In this document: positions 17,511 to 27,419 of the stretch, piece after piece | Layout of the letters: every line of letters starts with the position of its first letter | Position numbering within the stretch: the stretch's first letter is position 1 | Assembly: GCA_945892775.1 (NCBI GenBank) | Contig: CAMDDP010000006.1 | Coordinates: forward strand, 1-64,000 | Source: Chitinophaga pinensis | GTDB lineage: Bacteria > Bacteroidota > Bacteroidia > Chitinophagales > UBA10324 | Direction of reading: 5' to 3' | DNA length: 64,000 bases | Program-made: the position numbers and the translations under genes | Notes under the pieces: model-generated | Databases searched by the model: none | Told to the model about the DNA's origin: nothing | Seen by the model: the letters and a program-made list of their open reading frames with translations, nothing else

Positions 17511-18212
17511 CTATTCACGAGAAAAATTATTTAAAGAGAAATGAAACTCCCGATTTAAAATTTCTACTCTTGCTATTAATGTGGCTATCCATGCGCCTAA
17601 TAAAGTCCAACCGATTATTGCCGGATAAAAAACCATTCGCATGTTACTATCCAAGTCATAAGCATTGAACCCCGGGTTACCTCCATTACCTGGATGCAAT
17701 GAATCTGTTAAGCGTGGAACAATAAAAATGACGGGTATAAAAATAAAATAGAAAATAATATTTGCGACTGCGGAAACTCTTGCCCGTTTATCCAAATCAT
17801 CAATACTATTACGCAAAACAAAGTAAGCGAAGTATAAAAGTAACCCAACTGCTGCTGCATTTTCTTTGGGATCATTATTCCAAAAGACGCCCCATGTAAA
17901 CTGCGCCCAAACCATCCCAGTTGTAATTCCACAGATTCCAAATAGCACCCCTGCTTTTGTAAAAGCGGCTGCAAGAATATCGTGATCCATTTTGCCACTT
18001 CTTAGAAAACGAATACTATAAATCATACCAATCAATAATAAAAGAGTCATTCCAAACCACATAGGAACGTGATAGTAGAGGTTACGAATGGTTTCATTTA
18101 AAATTGGGAGCGTTGGAACAGTTGCCAACATTCCCATCACTATTGTAAAAAGCATTAGCACAATTGCCATTGCTTTCCACCAGAATTTCCGCATCCAATT
18201 ATTTGTATTCAT
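17511..18212 (-). CDS. ccmC: cytochrome c biogenesis protein CcmC/CcsA-like
   Basis: This is a 233-residue membrane protein with six helices. The tryptophan-rich haem-handling segment reads TWGVFWNNDPKENAA, and a periplasmic His lies in YYHVPMWF. It holds haem on the outer face of the inner membrane for transfer to the maturation machinery. It lies 100 nt after ccmB. Confidence 0.9.
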   Translation of the reverse strand: MNTNNWMRKFWWKAMAIVLMLFTIVMGMLATVPTLPILNETIRNLYYHVPMWFGMTLLLLIGMIYSIRFLRSGKMDHDILAAAFTKAGVLFGICGITTGMVWAQFTWGVFWNNDPKENAAAVGLLLYFAYFVLRNSIDDLDKRARVSAVANIIFYFIFIPVIFIVPRLTDSLHPGNGGNPGFNAYDLDSNMRMVFYPAIIGWTLLGAWIATLIARVEILNREFHFSLNNFSRE

Positions 18213-18312
18213 TTATAAGGCGGCGCAATAATAATATAGTCTTAGAATTATTAAAGAGATTTTTATCATCTAAAATCAACTAATTACTTTTATTTAATTT
18301 AAATTACTAAGG

Positions 18313-18972
18313 TTAATCCCTCCATAAAAAAGGAAACAACAACATTGCTAGTATCAACATCACAACATCCAATGAAATTAGCAATAAAAAATCTTTAATA
18401 GGCCATTCTAATGCACCAATGTACAATGCTTCGAATGACAACTTCACCAACAACAATAAAACCGGAACTATAATTGGGAAACTAAGTATGGGCATAATCA
18501 TGGCGCTATTTCCTGCTTTTGAAGCAATGGCACTCATTAATGTAAAAGTTAACGAGAAACTAAAACTTCCAAGAATTACAACCAAAAAGAAATAATAAGG
18601 ATGTATTAAAGGATTGCCAAGAACTAGGCTATAAATAATTAATCCAACAATGCATAAAATTAACATCAGCAATAAATTGTAAATCATTTTAGCAACAATA
18701 ATTGCATAAGGACTTGCAATAGAATAATAATAAAGCCATCGTGCTCTTCCCTCCTGCAAAAAGCTCTTTGCTACTGCGTTGACAGAAGTAAATAACATCA
18801 CAATCCAAAAAAGCGTGAGCCACATTTCAGGATTCAATTCAATGAAAGAAACATAAATAAGAAAAACGACAGAAGCCAAATAAAGCAGTATGCCATTAAA
18901 AGCATACCGTTGCCGCCACTCTATGAGCAAATCTTTTTTTATTAAGAACCAAACTGACCTTGAAAAATTCAT
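18313..18972 (-). CDS. ccmB: haem exporter permease CcmB
   Basis: The 219-residue protein has six predicted helices and the CcmB start LIKKDLLIEWRQRYAFNG followed by FLQEGRARWLYYYS. It is the membrane subunit of the Ccm ABC system; its ATPase partner CcmA is not adjacent. First gene of the leftward ccm-gdh set and divergent from pyrG, with 137 nt between. Confidence 0.9.
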   Translation of the reverse strand: MNFSRSVWFLIKKDLLIEWRQRYAFNGILLYLASVVFLIYVSFIELNPEMWLTLFWIVMLFTSVNAVAKSFLQEGRARWLYYYSIASPYAIIVAKMIYNLLLMLILCIVGLIIYSLVLGNPLIHPYYFFLVVILGSFSFSLTFTLMSAIASKAGNSAMIMPILSFPIIVPVLLLLVKLSFEALYIGALEWPIKDFLLLISLDVVMLILAMLLFPFLWRD

Positions 18973-19097
18973 AAACGACGAATGTAATAATGATTTTTTT
19001 TTACTGCTTTAACTTTTATTATTTTTGATAAATTTTAATATAATTTATTCAATTACTTTAATCTGTTTCATTTACCTTTACAGCCCGTAACTAATAA

Positions 19098-20762
<1,665 letters not shown>

Positions 20763-20765
<3 letters not shown>

Positions 20766-20770
20766 GTTTG
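20763..20770 (+). promoter_or_regulatory. possible Bacteroidota -7 box before yidC
   Basis: TAAGTTTG fits the TAnnTTTG consensus of Bacteroidota primary-sigma promoters. It overlaps the pyrG stop and lies 31 nt before yidC. No clear TTTG lies at the -33 position. Confidence 0.3.
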
Positions 20771-20800
20771 CGCCCCCAATAAAATTTAGTTGAAAATTAA

Positions 20801-22669
20801 ATGGATAAAAATACAATTACTGGCCTTGTTTTGATTGGTGCTTTATTACTAGCCTGGAGCTTTTACAATCAACCTTCAGCGGAGCAATTAGCCCAAAAAA
20901 AAATACAAGATTCAACTGCATTAATTAGGTCTAAACTACAAAAAGAAGAATCAGTAAAAGCTAACCTTGTTCAATCAAGTGCTTCAGATCTTTCAGCAAC
21001 AGACACTTCAAAACCATCAGCAGTAACAATAATAAATGCGGGCTACTTTTCTGATAGCACTAACACACACGAAGATTTTCTAACTCTGGAAAACGACGTG
21101 CTAAAAGTTACACTCAGCAATAAGGGTGGGCGGGTATATGCTGTTGAATTAAAAAAATACAAAACTTTTGATGGTAAGAACATGAAATTATTCGAAAGCG
21201 AAAGCTCAGAATTTTCCTACTATTTCTTTACAGGTACCCAACAGATAAACACCGGTGATATTTATTTTAAAACAGAAAATAAATCGGTTTTAATTGCTGG
21301 TAAAGACTCTTCATCTATTCAATATCGTGCTTACTTAAGCACTGATAAATACATTGAACAAACATATACTATCCGCCCAGGCTCTTATATGATTGGATAT
21401 AATTTAAAGCTAAAAGGGCTTGATAGTATTATTACTCAAAAAGATCGATCAATCACGCTTAATTGGAAACAAAAATTATTGAATGGTGAACATACGATAA
21501 TCGACAATAGAAATTACTCATCGGTCTATTTCAAATATCCAAAAGAAAGCGCAAGCAGTTTGTCATTAACTGAAGATGGAGGAGACAAGTTTCCATCTAG
21601 TATTTATTGGCTTTCTTTTAAACAACACTTTTTTAATTCAGCTTTAATTGCACCCAAAATTTTTGACCAGGGAAACACGAAAGTATCAATTGACACTGGA
21701 AATGTTTTTGTAAAAACAATGAACGCCGAATTGATTATGCCCTATTCGCGTGATAAAGAAAACATCTATCCAATGAATTTTTATTTTGGCCCCAATCGCT
21801 ACCAAAGTCTTAGAGAATTAGGAATTGGATTGGAAGAAATTGTTCCATTAGGATGGGGGATTTTTGCATGGTTTGCCACTCCAATTAATAAATATTTTAT
21901 ACTTCCACTATTCAATTTTCTAAATGGTTTTATTGGAAACTATGGAATAATCATTTTAATAATGACTTTGCTTATTCGTGGAGTCACATTGCCTCTTACC
22001 TACAAATCTATGGTTTCAGCTGCAAAAATGAAGGTGTTAAAACCTGAAATTGATGAACTGAAAGAAAAATACAAAGACGATCAGGGAAAATTTGGACAAG
22101 AGCAAATGAAGCTATTTGGTAAAGCTGGTGTCAATCCTTTGGGTGGATGTTTGCCATTGCTAATTCAAATACCAATTTTAACGGCTATGTATAGCTTGTT
22201 TCCAAATGCAATTGAATTGCGCATGCAACCGTTTCTTTGGGCAAAAGATTTATCATCGTATGATAGTATATGGAATTTTCCCAATAATTTTTCTCTCCCA
22301 TTTTATGGCGATCATGTAAGTTTATTTACTCTATTAATGACCGTTACACAAATTATTATGGCAGTTTATACCAGTCAAATGAATAATATAACAGGTCAAA
22401 TGAAATGGATGCAATATATATTTCCAGTAATGTTGTTAGGCATTTTCAATAATCTTCCAGCAGCACTAACCTACTACTATTTTTTATTCAATCTATTCTC
22501 CATTATAATGCAGTGGGGAGTACAGAAATACATGATTGATGAAAAAGCAATTCATGCCCAAATTCAGGAAAATAAAAAGAAGACCCCTAAAAAATCTGGA
22601 TTCATGGCGCGATTAGAAGAAATGCAGAAAAAACAAAAGACTGCCCAAAGAGATAGAATGAAAAAATAA
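20801..22669 (+). CDS. yidC: membrane protein insertase YidC
   Basis: This is a 622-residue protein of the Gram-negative type. An N-terminal helix is followed by a large periplasmic beta domain (residues ~85-340) and the conserved five-helix insertase core from residue ~365. The positively charged groove arginine lies in LIRGVTLPLTYKSM, and the cytoplasmic hairpin follows (MKVLKPEIDELKEKY). The C-terminus is Lys-rich, as expected for ribosome contact. It inserts inner-membrane proteins alone or with Sec. Confidence 0.96.
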   Translation: MDKNTITGLVLIGALLLAWSFYNQPSAEQLAQKKIQDSTALIRSKLQKEESVKANLVQSSASDLSATDTSKPSAVTIINAGYFSDSTNTHEDFLTLENDVLKVTLSNKGGRVYAVELKKYKTFDGKNMKLFESESSEFSYYFFTGTQQINTGDIYFKTENKSVLIAGKDSSSIQYRAYLSTDKYIEQTYTIRPGSYMIGYNLKLKGLDSIITQKDRSITLNWKQKLLNGEHTIIDNRNYSSVYFKYPKESASSLSLTEDGGDKFPSSIYWLSFKQHFFNSALIAPKIFDQGNTKVSIDTGNVFVKTMNAELIMPYSRDKENIYPMNFYFGPNRYQSLRELGIGLEEIVPLGWGIFAWFATPINKYFILPLFNFLNGFIGNYGIIILIMTLLIRGVTLPLTYKSMVSAAKMKVLKPEIDELKEKYKDDQGKFGQEQMKLFGKAGVNPLGGCLPLLIQIPILTAMYSLFPNAIELRMQPFLWAKDLSSYDSIWNFPNNFSLPFYGDHVSLFTLLMTVTQIIMAVYTSQMNNITGQMKWMQYIFPVMLLGIFNNLPAALTYYYFLFNLFSIIMQWGVQKYMIDEKAIHAQIQENKKKTPKKSGFMARLEEMQKKQKTAQRDRMKK

Positions 22670-22892
22670 GTTCTACTGCAAGAATTATTTGCCTTGTTTT
22701 TCCCTAATAACTTTTAATTATTAAAACAATGAAAAAAAATTGTTGTAATAAATTGATTAGGTCTAAGAAAGAATTAAAAATTCGGATATTCTAATCTCTT
22801 CATAGGATTAGAATTACTATTGGATTTAAAATTGCTTAACTCCACAATTAAAACTAATTCATGTTCATTCGAACGAAATTCACTTATACACT

Positions 22893-23909
22893 GTGCAAGT
22901 AAAAAAAATATTGATTATCCGCTTTAGTTCTATTGGTGATATTGTACTTACAAGTCCTGTTGTCAGATGTATTAAAACACAATTACCTGAAGTTGAATTA
23001 CACTACCTAACAAAGGAATCATTTTCCATATTGCTTGAGTCAAATCCTTACATTGATAAAATTCATTTATTGGGAGATGATTTTTATTCAATCATAAAAG
23101 AATTGCAATCTGAAAATTTTGACTTCATCATTGACCTTCACAATAATCTTCGAACATTTTATATAAAATGGTATTTAGAAAAGCCTGTTCGCTCACTCAA
23201 CAAATTAAATATCAGAAAATGGCTGCTTGTCAATCTGAAAATAAATATCCTACCCGACAAACACATTGTTCAACGATATTTGGATACAGTAAAAAAAATA
23301 AATGTTTCAAATGATGGAGAAGGTTTGGATTATTTCATTCCGAAAAAAGATGAAATTCAGTTGCATGACTTTCCGCTTACACATATGCATGGATATGCGG
23401 CACTCGTAATTGGCGCGCAACACGCAACAAAAAAACTTCCATTTGAAAAATTGAAAGAATTATGTGAAAAAATTCAAGTGCCGTTTATCGTTATCGGTGG
23501 AAAAGAAGATTTTCAAATCGGAAATGAATTAGAAAAATTATTTCCATTCAAAGTTTTTAATGCATGTGGAAAATTTAATCTTAATCAATCCGCCTCATTA
23601 ATTCGTCAATCAAAAATTGTAATTACGCATGACACAGCAATGATGCACATTGCTGCAGCATTCAAGAAGAAGATTCATTCTTTTTGGGGAAGCACCATTT
23701 CATCATTCGGTATGTATCCCTATTTTGGAAACAAATTGGAATATTTATCTCTCTATAAAAATAATTCATTTATACACGAAGTAAAAAACCTTAATTGCCG
23801 CCCATGTTCTAAAATTGGATTTAATAAATGTCCAAAAAGTCATTTTAATTGTATGAAGTTGCAGAATTTTAATACCCTGATTAAGGAATTACCTAAGGTC
23901 GTTCAATAA
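22893..23909 (+). CDS. glycosyltransferase family 9 (heptosyltransferase-like)
   Basis: The 338-residue protein starts at a GTG; no in-frame ATG precedes the conserved IRFSSIGDIVLTSPVVR. The C-terminal half has ITHDTAMMHIAAA, the nucleotide-sugar binding site of GT9 enzymes, and ends with paired Cys residues (NCRPCSKIG, KCP, NC). Family members add heptose to lipid A core; the real sugar here is not known. Its stop touches the stop of the converging DUF4294 gene. Confidence 0.88.
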   Translation: MQVKKILIIRFSSIGDIVLTSPVVRCIKTQLPEVELHYLTKESFSILLESNPYIDKIHLLGDDFYSIIKELQSENFDFIIDLHNNLRTFYIKWYLEKPVRSLNKLNIRKWLLVNLKINILPDKHIVQRYLDTVKKINVSNDGEGLDYFIPKKDEIQLHDFPLTHMHGYAALVIGAQHATKKLPFEKLKELCEKIQVPFIVIGGKEDFQIGNELEKLFPFKVFNACGKFNLNQSASLIRQSKIVITHDTAMMHIAAAFKKKIHSFWGSTISSFGMYPYFGNKLEYLSLYKNNSFIHEVKNLNCRPCSKIGFNKCPKSHFNCMKLQNFNTLIKELPKVVQ

Positions 23910-24485
23910 TTAAAAGTTATTCTCAATACCCCGAACTATCAATTCAATATCTTTATCCTGCTGTGGATTGTAATATACTTTTAAATCATACCCCCATAAA
24001 CTTCCAGCACTTTGCCAGAAAAAGGCTGACATTGGATTTTTAAATTCCTTAATCAATTCATAACAGTTCTGTCCAGTTTGCCTGGCAATTAGTTTAACTA
24101 AAATATCACCTTGAACTGTCGTTAAGTTTTTTAACTTATCCTTAAATTGTTCATTTAATTCTTTTTCTTTTTGTTTTAAAAATTTTCTTTGGTCGCGTTT
24201 ACTGTCTTTGTTGGACAATTCCTTCTGAACTTCATTAAAAATTTCACCAGCTTTTTTTGCATATGGATAGACAATTAAAATATTTTTTTTTAATTTATTA
24301 AACTTATTCTGTTCAAATGATGAGGTGAAAGTTCTTTTCGATACTACTACTATTTCAGGAAGAGTAAGTATTGGGAAAGAGTCGTTGCCAACAATCAAAA
24401 CAGGCACAATTATTTGAGCCATTATATTTGTAACACTGATTAAAGTGCTTACAAGAAACACAAAAATCATTAGCAAAAATTTCAT
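23910..24485 (-). CDS. DUF4294 family secreted protein
   Basis: The 191-residue protein has a signal peptide (first ~23 residues, ending MAQ) and then the family pattern: PEIVVVSKR, a Lys/Glu-rich helical middle, and LVKLIARQTGQNCYELIKEFK with FFWQSAGSLWGYDLKVYYNP near the end. It is recognised as a Bacteroidota-restricted family of unknown function, probably periplasmic. Confidence 0.8.
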   Translation of the reverse strand: MKFLLMIFVFLVSTLISVTNIMAQIIVPVLIVGNDSFPILTLPEIVVVSKRTFTSSFEQNKFNKLKKNILIVYPYAKKAGEIFNEVQKELSNKDSKRDQRKFLKQKEKELNEQFKDKLKNLTTVQGDILVKLIARQTGQNCYELIKEFKNPMSAFFWQSAGSLWGYDLKVYYNPQQDKDIELIVRGIENNF

Positions 24486-24584
24486 ATTATCAAAATTAAA
24501 CCTATTCCAATCAATTAAACTCTCACAATAATATCAACGTTAAAACAACTACATTGTTATGTTAAAAATAAATAGCCACTTTTT

Positions 24585-24617
24585 ATTGCAAATGACAAAC
24601 TAAAACCTATAAATTTG
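24585..24617 (+). promoter_or_regulatory. promoter of the small lipoprotein pair
   Basis: ATTG (24585-24588) and TAAATTTG (24610-24617), 21 nt apart, fit the Bacteroidota -33/-7 pattern. They end 26 nt before the start of the first lipoprotein gene. Confidence 0.4.
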
Positions 24618-24643
24618 TTCTACAAAAAAACTAAAAACCATTT

Positions 24644-24883
24644 ATGAAAAAAACATTTCTCATTCTGTGTGGTGCCGGGCTCATTTCGCTCGCAGTTGCA
24701 AGTTGCAATCAAGCACCTAAACCAATGGATTCCGCGGCAATTACTGCCAAAGCCGATTCGGTTTTCAATTCGAAAAAACAAGGGCTTGTTGATGCGGCCA
24801 ACAATGCATGTATGACTGATGGTGCTGCGAAAACTAAAGCTGTTTGCGATTCTATTTGCGAAGCCAACGGAGTAAAAATGTAA
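24644..24883 (+). CDS. small predicted lipoprotein
   Basis: The 79-residue protein has signal peptide II features; the hydrophobic stretch ends AVASC, with the lipid Cys at residue 21. The mature part contains DSAAITAKADSVFNSKKQ and NNACM. The next gene shares this pattern (AxxDSVxNxK...NNxC), so the two look like diverged duplicates. Function unknown. Confidence 0.75.
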   Translation: MKKTFLILCGAGLISLAVASCNQAPKPMDSAAITAKADSVFNSKKQGLVDAANNACMTDGAAKTKAVCDSICEANGVKM

Positions 24884-24916
24884 ACAAAAAATCACAAACA
24901 GAAAAACGAAACAACA

Positions 24917-25333
24917 ATGAAAAAATCAATCATACTCACAGGAGCCCTTGCATTAGCAATCGGTTTTCAGTCTTGCCAATCTGGCGACAATGGTGCACAG
25001 TTAGCAAAAGATAATGCAGCAATTGATAGTGTTGCAAATGCAAAAGGAATTGCATTTACTGATTCATTAAACAATGAATGTTTAATTGCGGCTACTACAA
25101 GAGGAATGGAAATGGGCGACTCAATGGTTAATGCTTCAAAGAAAGGCGGTAAAGGTGGAAGTAAAACAAAGCCTACAACTGTAGTAACACCTCCACCTCC
25201 AGTAGATCCTAAAAAAGATAAAATGGGTGGTAATACTCAATCAAGTACAGATGCGAAAAAGGATAAAATGAGTGGAAGTGGGACCAACACAAATACTGAT
25301 GCCAAGAAAGATAAAATGGGTAAACCAAAATAA
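24917..25333 (+). CDS. lipoprotein with KKDKM repeats
   Basis: The 138-residue protein has a lipidation site at GFQSC (Cys20). Residues 30-60 resemble the preceding lipoprotein. The C-terminal half is low-complexity: a Gly/Lys stretch, a TPPPPVDP proline segment, then three copies of a (D)xKKDKM unit separated by Ser/Thr/Asn-Gly linkers. It looks like a flexible cell-surface or periplasmic tail. It lies 33 nt after its neighbour and ends at a strong terminator. Function unknown. Confidence 0.75.
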   Translation: MKKSIILTGALALAIGFQSCQSGDNGAQLAKDNAAIDSVANAKGIAFTDSLNNECLIAATTRGMEMGDSMVNASKKGGKGGSKTKPTTVVTPPPPVDPKKDKMGGNTQSSTDAKKDKMSGSGTNTNTDAKKDKMGKPK

Positions 25334-25356
25334 CGCATCTAAAAATTTTAGTCATA

Positions 25357-25390
25357 AAAAAAACCCGTTCAGAAATGAACGGGTTTTTTT
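25357..25390. terminator. bidirectional intrinsic terminator
   Basis: AAAAAAACCCGTTC (25357-25370) and GAACGGGTTTTTTT (25377-25390) form a perfect 14-bp stem with a 6-nt loop and T runs in both directions, between converging genes. Confidence 0.93.
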
Positions 25391-25410
25391 ATTTTAATTT
25401 CTATATAATA

Positions 25411-25917
25411 TTAGTTAGTCCATGTTGAAGTACAAACATCTGACAAACCAGAACTACTGTCTGAAACTGTGAAACTCCATGTAATTGAGTTTCCAGATTC
25501 ATTGATTGTACCAGTTCCACTAACAGTATATCCATCATTATCTGGCTCTTGGGTTAAGATGGTAATAGTAGTTCCATTAACAGTTGCGTCAACTGAATTA
25601 ACAAAACTGTTCCAAACATTAGTGATTTTCACATCAAAAATACCTGTGCCGGAAGAAACACTAACACCATAAGAAGCTGAACCAGAAAGGCTGCAACCAT
25701 CAGCTGCTGTCCAAGGCCCCTTAAACTTCGTTCTAATTTCCGAAGAGCAATCATCACCTTCGTATCCTGAAGCGCAATTACATGTTCCATCAACACAGGT
25801 ACCTGCATTCAAACATGATACATCCTTACAGGGATCAGTACATGAAGTGTAAAAAGTTACTGTTGCTAACATAAACACCATTAAGATGCCTGCTGTTAAA
25901 ATACTTAGTTTTTTCAT
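25411..25917 (-). CDS. EGF-like domain lipoprotein
   Basis: The 168-residue protein has a long signal peptide ending TFYTSC, with the predicted lipid Cys at residue 26. One EGF-like module follows immediately (CKDVSCLNAGTCVDGTCNC, then GYEGDDC; six Cys in the EGF spacing). The rest, residues ~62-168, is Ser/Thr/Gly-rich and probably a beta-sandwich related to lipocalin-like domains. It is probably anchored outside the cytoplasm; ligand unknown. Confidence 0.8.
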   Translation of the reverse strand: MKKLSILTAGILMVFMLATVTFYTSCTDPCKDVSCLNAGTCVDGTCNCASGYEGDDCSSEIRTKFKGPWTAADGCSLSGSASYGVSVSSGTGIFDVKITNVWNSFVNSVDATVNGTTITILTQEPDNDGYTVSGTGTINESGNSITWSFTVSDSSSGLSDVCTSTWTN

Positions 25918-26041
25918 TTTTGTTTATTTGGTTTTATTTAAAAAAATTTTTGCAAAGATATTTTTCTATTTGAACCCATCAAGTTTTTTAAAAAAAAAAC
26001 TTAATTAAAATTTTGCTAACATCTGCTTTACCTTCGTTCTA

Positions 26042-27370
26042 ATGATTAATCAGTTTAAAAATTTTATTAAATCAAATCAATTGTTTTCTGAGGGCATTCC
26101 TGTTTTAATTGCGGTTAGCGGAGGCCTTGATTCAATGGTACTGGTAAATTTATTTTCAAAAACCAACCAATCATTTGCCGTTGCACATTGCAATTTCCAG
26201 TTAAGAAGTGATGAGTCAACTGCCGATGAAAAATTTGTAAAAGAACTAGCATCAACTTTAAAAGTCGAATACATTTCAGAGCAATTTAATACAAAAGAAG
26301 TTGCACGACAAGAAAAAATATCCATTCAAATGGCTGCAAGAAATCTTCGCTATGATTGGTTAGAGCATATCAGAAAGAAAAACGGTTTTCATTTTATTGC
26401 CACAGCACATCATCGCGATGACTCTATTGAAACGGTATTAATGAATTTAATTAAAGGAACAGGTATCAGAGGATTGCATGGAATACTGCCAAAACAAGGT
26501 AAAATTATTCGACCGTTATTATTTGCTGGAAAAAATGAAATCAGAGAATTTGCAACAGAAAATAAAATTGCTTTTCGGGAAGACAGTTCAAACATTAAAA
26601 CCGTTTACGAGCGAAATCTGATTCGCCATAAAGTAATTCCACTGTTCGAAGAAATAAATCCATCTTTCAAATTATCATTTGAAACCAGTATAAAACATTT
26701 TGTTGATACTGAGGCTTTGTATGAGTTAAGCATTAATAATTTGAGAAAGAAATTATTGAAGCAAGAAAAGAACGATTTATCAATTGATATTCCTGCTTTG
26801 TTAAATTCTATTGCTCCAAAAACTATCTTGTTTGAACTATTGCAACAATTTGGTTTTAAAGAGAAATCAATCGAACAAATTTTTAATTCGTTGAAAAATA
26901 CAAGTGGGAAAGAATTTATCTCATCAACCCACCGAATTATTAAAGATCGAAAAAAACTTTTTATCATTGAAAACAAAATCCCAGACTCACAGGTTTTTCT
27001 TATTGAGAAAAAGAAATCGCAATCTATTCGCAATGGAGAAAATGAAATAGAAATCAAGCTGAAAGAAAAATCATCGAGAATAAAATATGGTCAGATTGAA
27101 CTGGATGCAGATAAAATTTCTTTCCCACTTATTTTACGAAAATGGAAATCGGGCGACTACTTCTACCCTTCCGGTATGAAAATGAAAAAGAAAAAATTGA
27201 GTAATTTTTTTGTTGACTTAAAAATCCCATTGCACGAAAAAGAAAAGCAATTTTTGATTCAGGATACAGCTGATAAAATTATTTGTCTAGTGGGGTTAAG
27301 AACTGATGAGCGTTTTGTAGTTACCCCTTCAACAAAAAAATTTTTTACTATAATAAAAAAGTCGCTTTGA
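26042..27370 (+). CDS. tilS: tRNA(Ile)-lysidine synthase
   Basis: The 442-residue enzyme adds lysine to C34 of tRNA-Ile(CAU). It has the PP-loop VAVSGGLDSM near residue 25, then AHCNFQLR, ATAHHRDDSIET and a RGLHGILP segment; the C-terminal TilS domain includes WKSGDYFYPSGMK and KLSNFFVDLKIP. Its stop lies inside the terminator stem that follows. Confidence 0.95.
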   Translation: MINQFKNFIKSNQLFSEGIPVLIAVSGGLDSMVLVNLFSKTNQSFAVAHCNFQLRSDESTADEKFVKELASTLKVEYISEQFNTKEVARQEKISIQMAARNLRYDWLEHIRKKNGFHFIATAHHRDDSIETVLMNLIKGTGIRGLHGILPKQGKIIRPLLFAGKNEIREFATENKIAFREDSSNIKTVYERNLIRHKVIPLFEEINPSFKLSFETSIKHFVDTEALYELSINNLRKKLLKQEKNDLSIDIPALLNSIAPKTILFELLQQFGFKEKSIEQIFNSLKNTSGKEFISSTHRIIKDRKKLFIIENKIPDSQVFLIEKKKSQSIRNGENEIEIKLKEKSSRIKYGQIELDADKISFPLILRKWKSGDYFYPSGMKMKKKKLSNFFVDLKIPLHEKEKQFLIQDTADKIICLVGLRTDERFVVTPSTKKFFTIIKKSL

Positions 27371-27388
27371 AAACTATTTCAAAGCGAC
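27361..27388. terminator. terminator between tilS and hppA
   Basis: GTCGCTTTGAAA (27361-27372) and TTTCAAAGCGAC (27377-27388) make a 12-bp stem with a 4-nt loop. Read leftward it is followed by a T run, so it mainly serves hppA. Read rightward the T run is weaker. It includes the tilS stop codon. Confidence 0.85.
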
Positions 27389-27419
27389 AGCAATTTTAAT
27401 TTTTAGCCTTTAATTTTTT

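Noticed and set aside
22670-22892. Possible gene in the gap between yidC and the GT9 gene
   Set aside because: AT-rich, with only short frames lacking features; nothing supportable seen.
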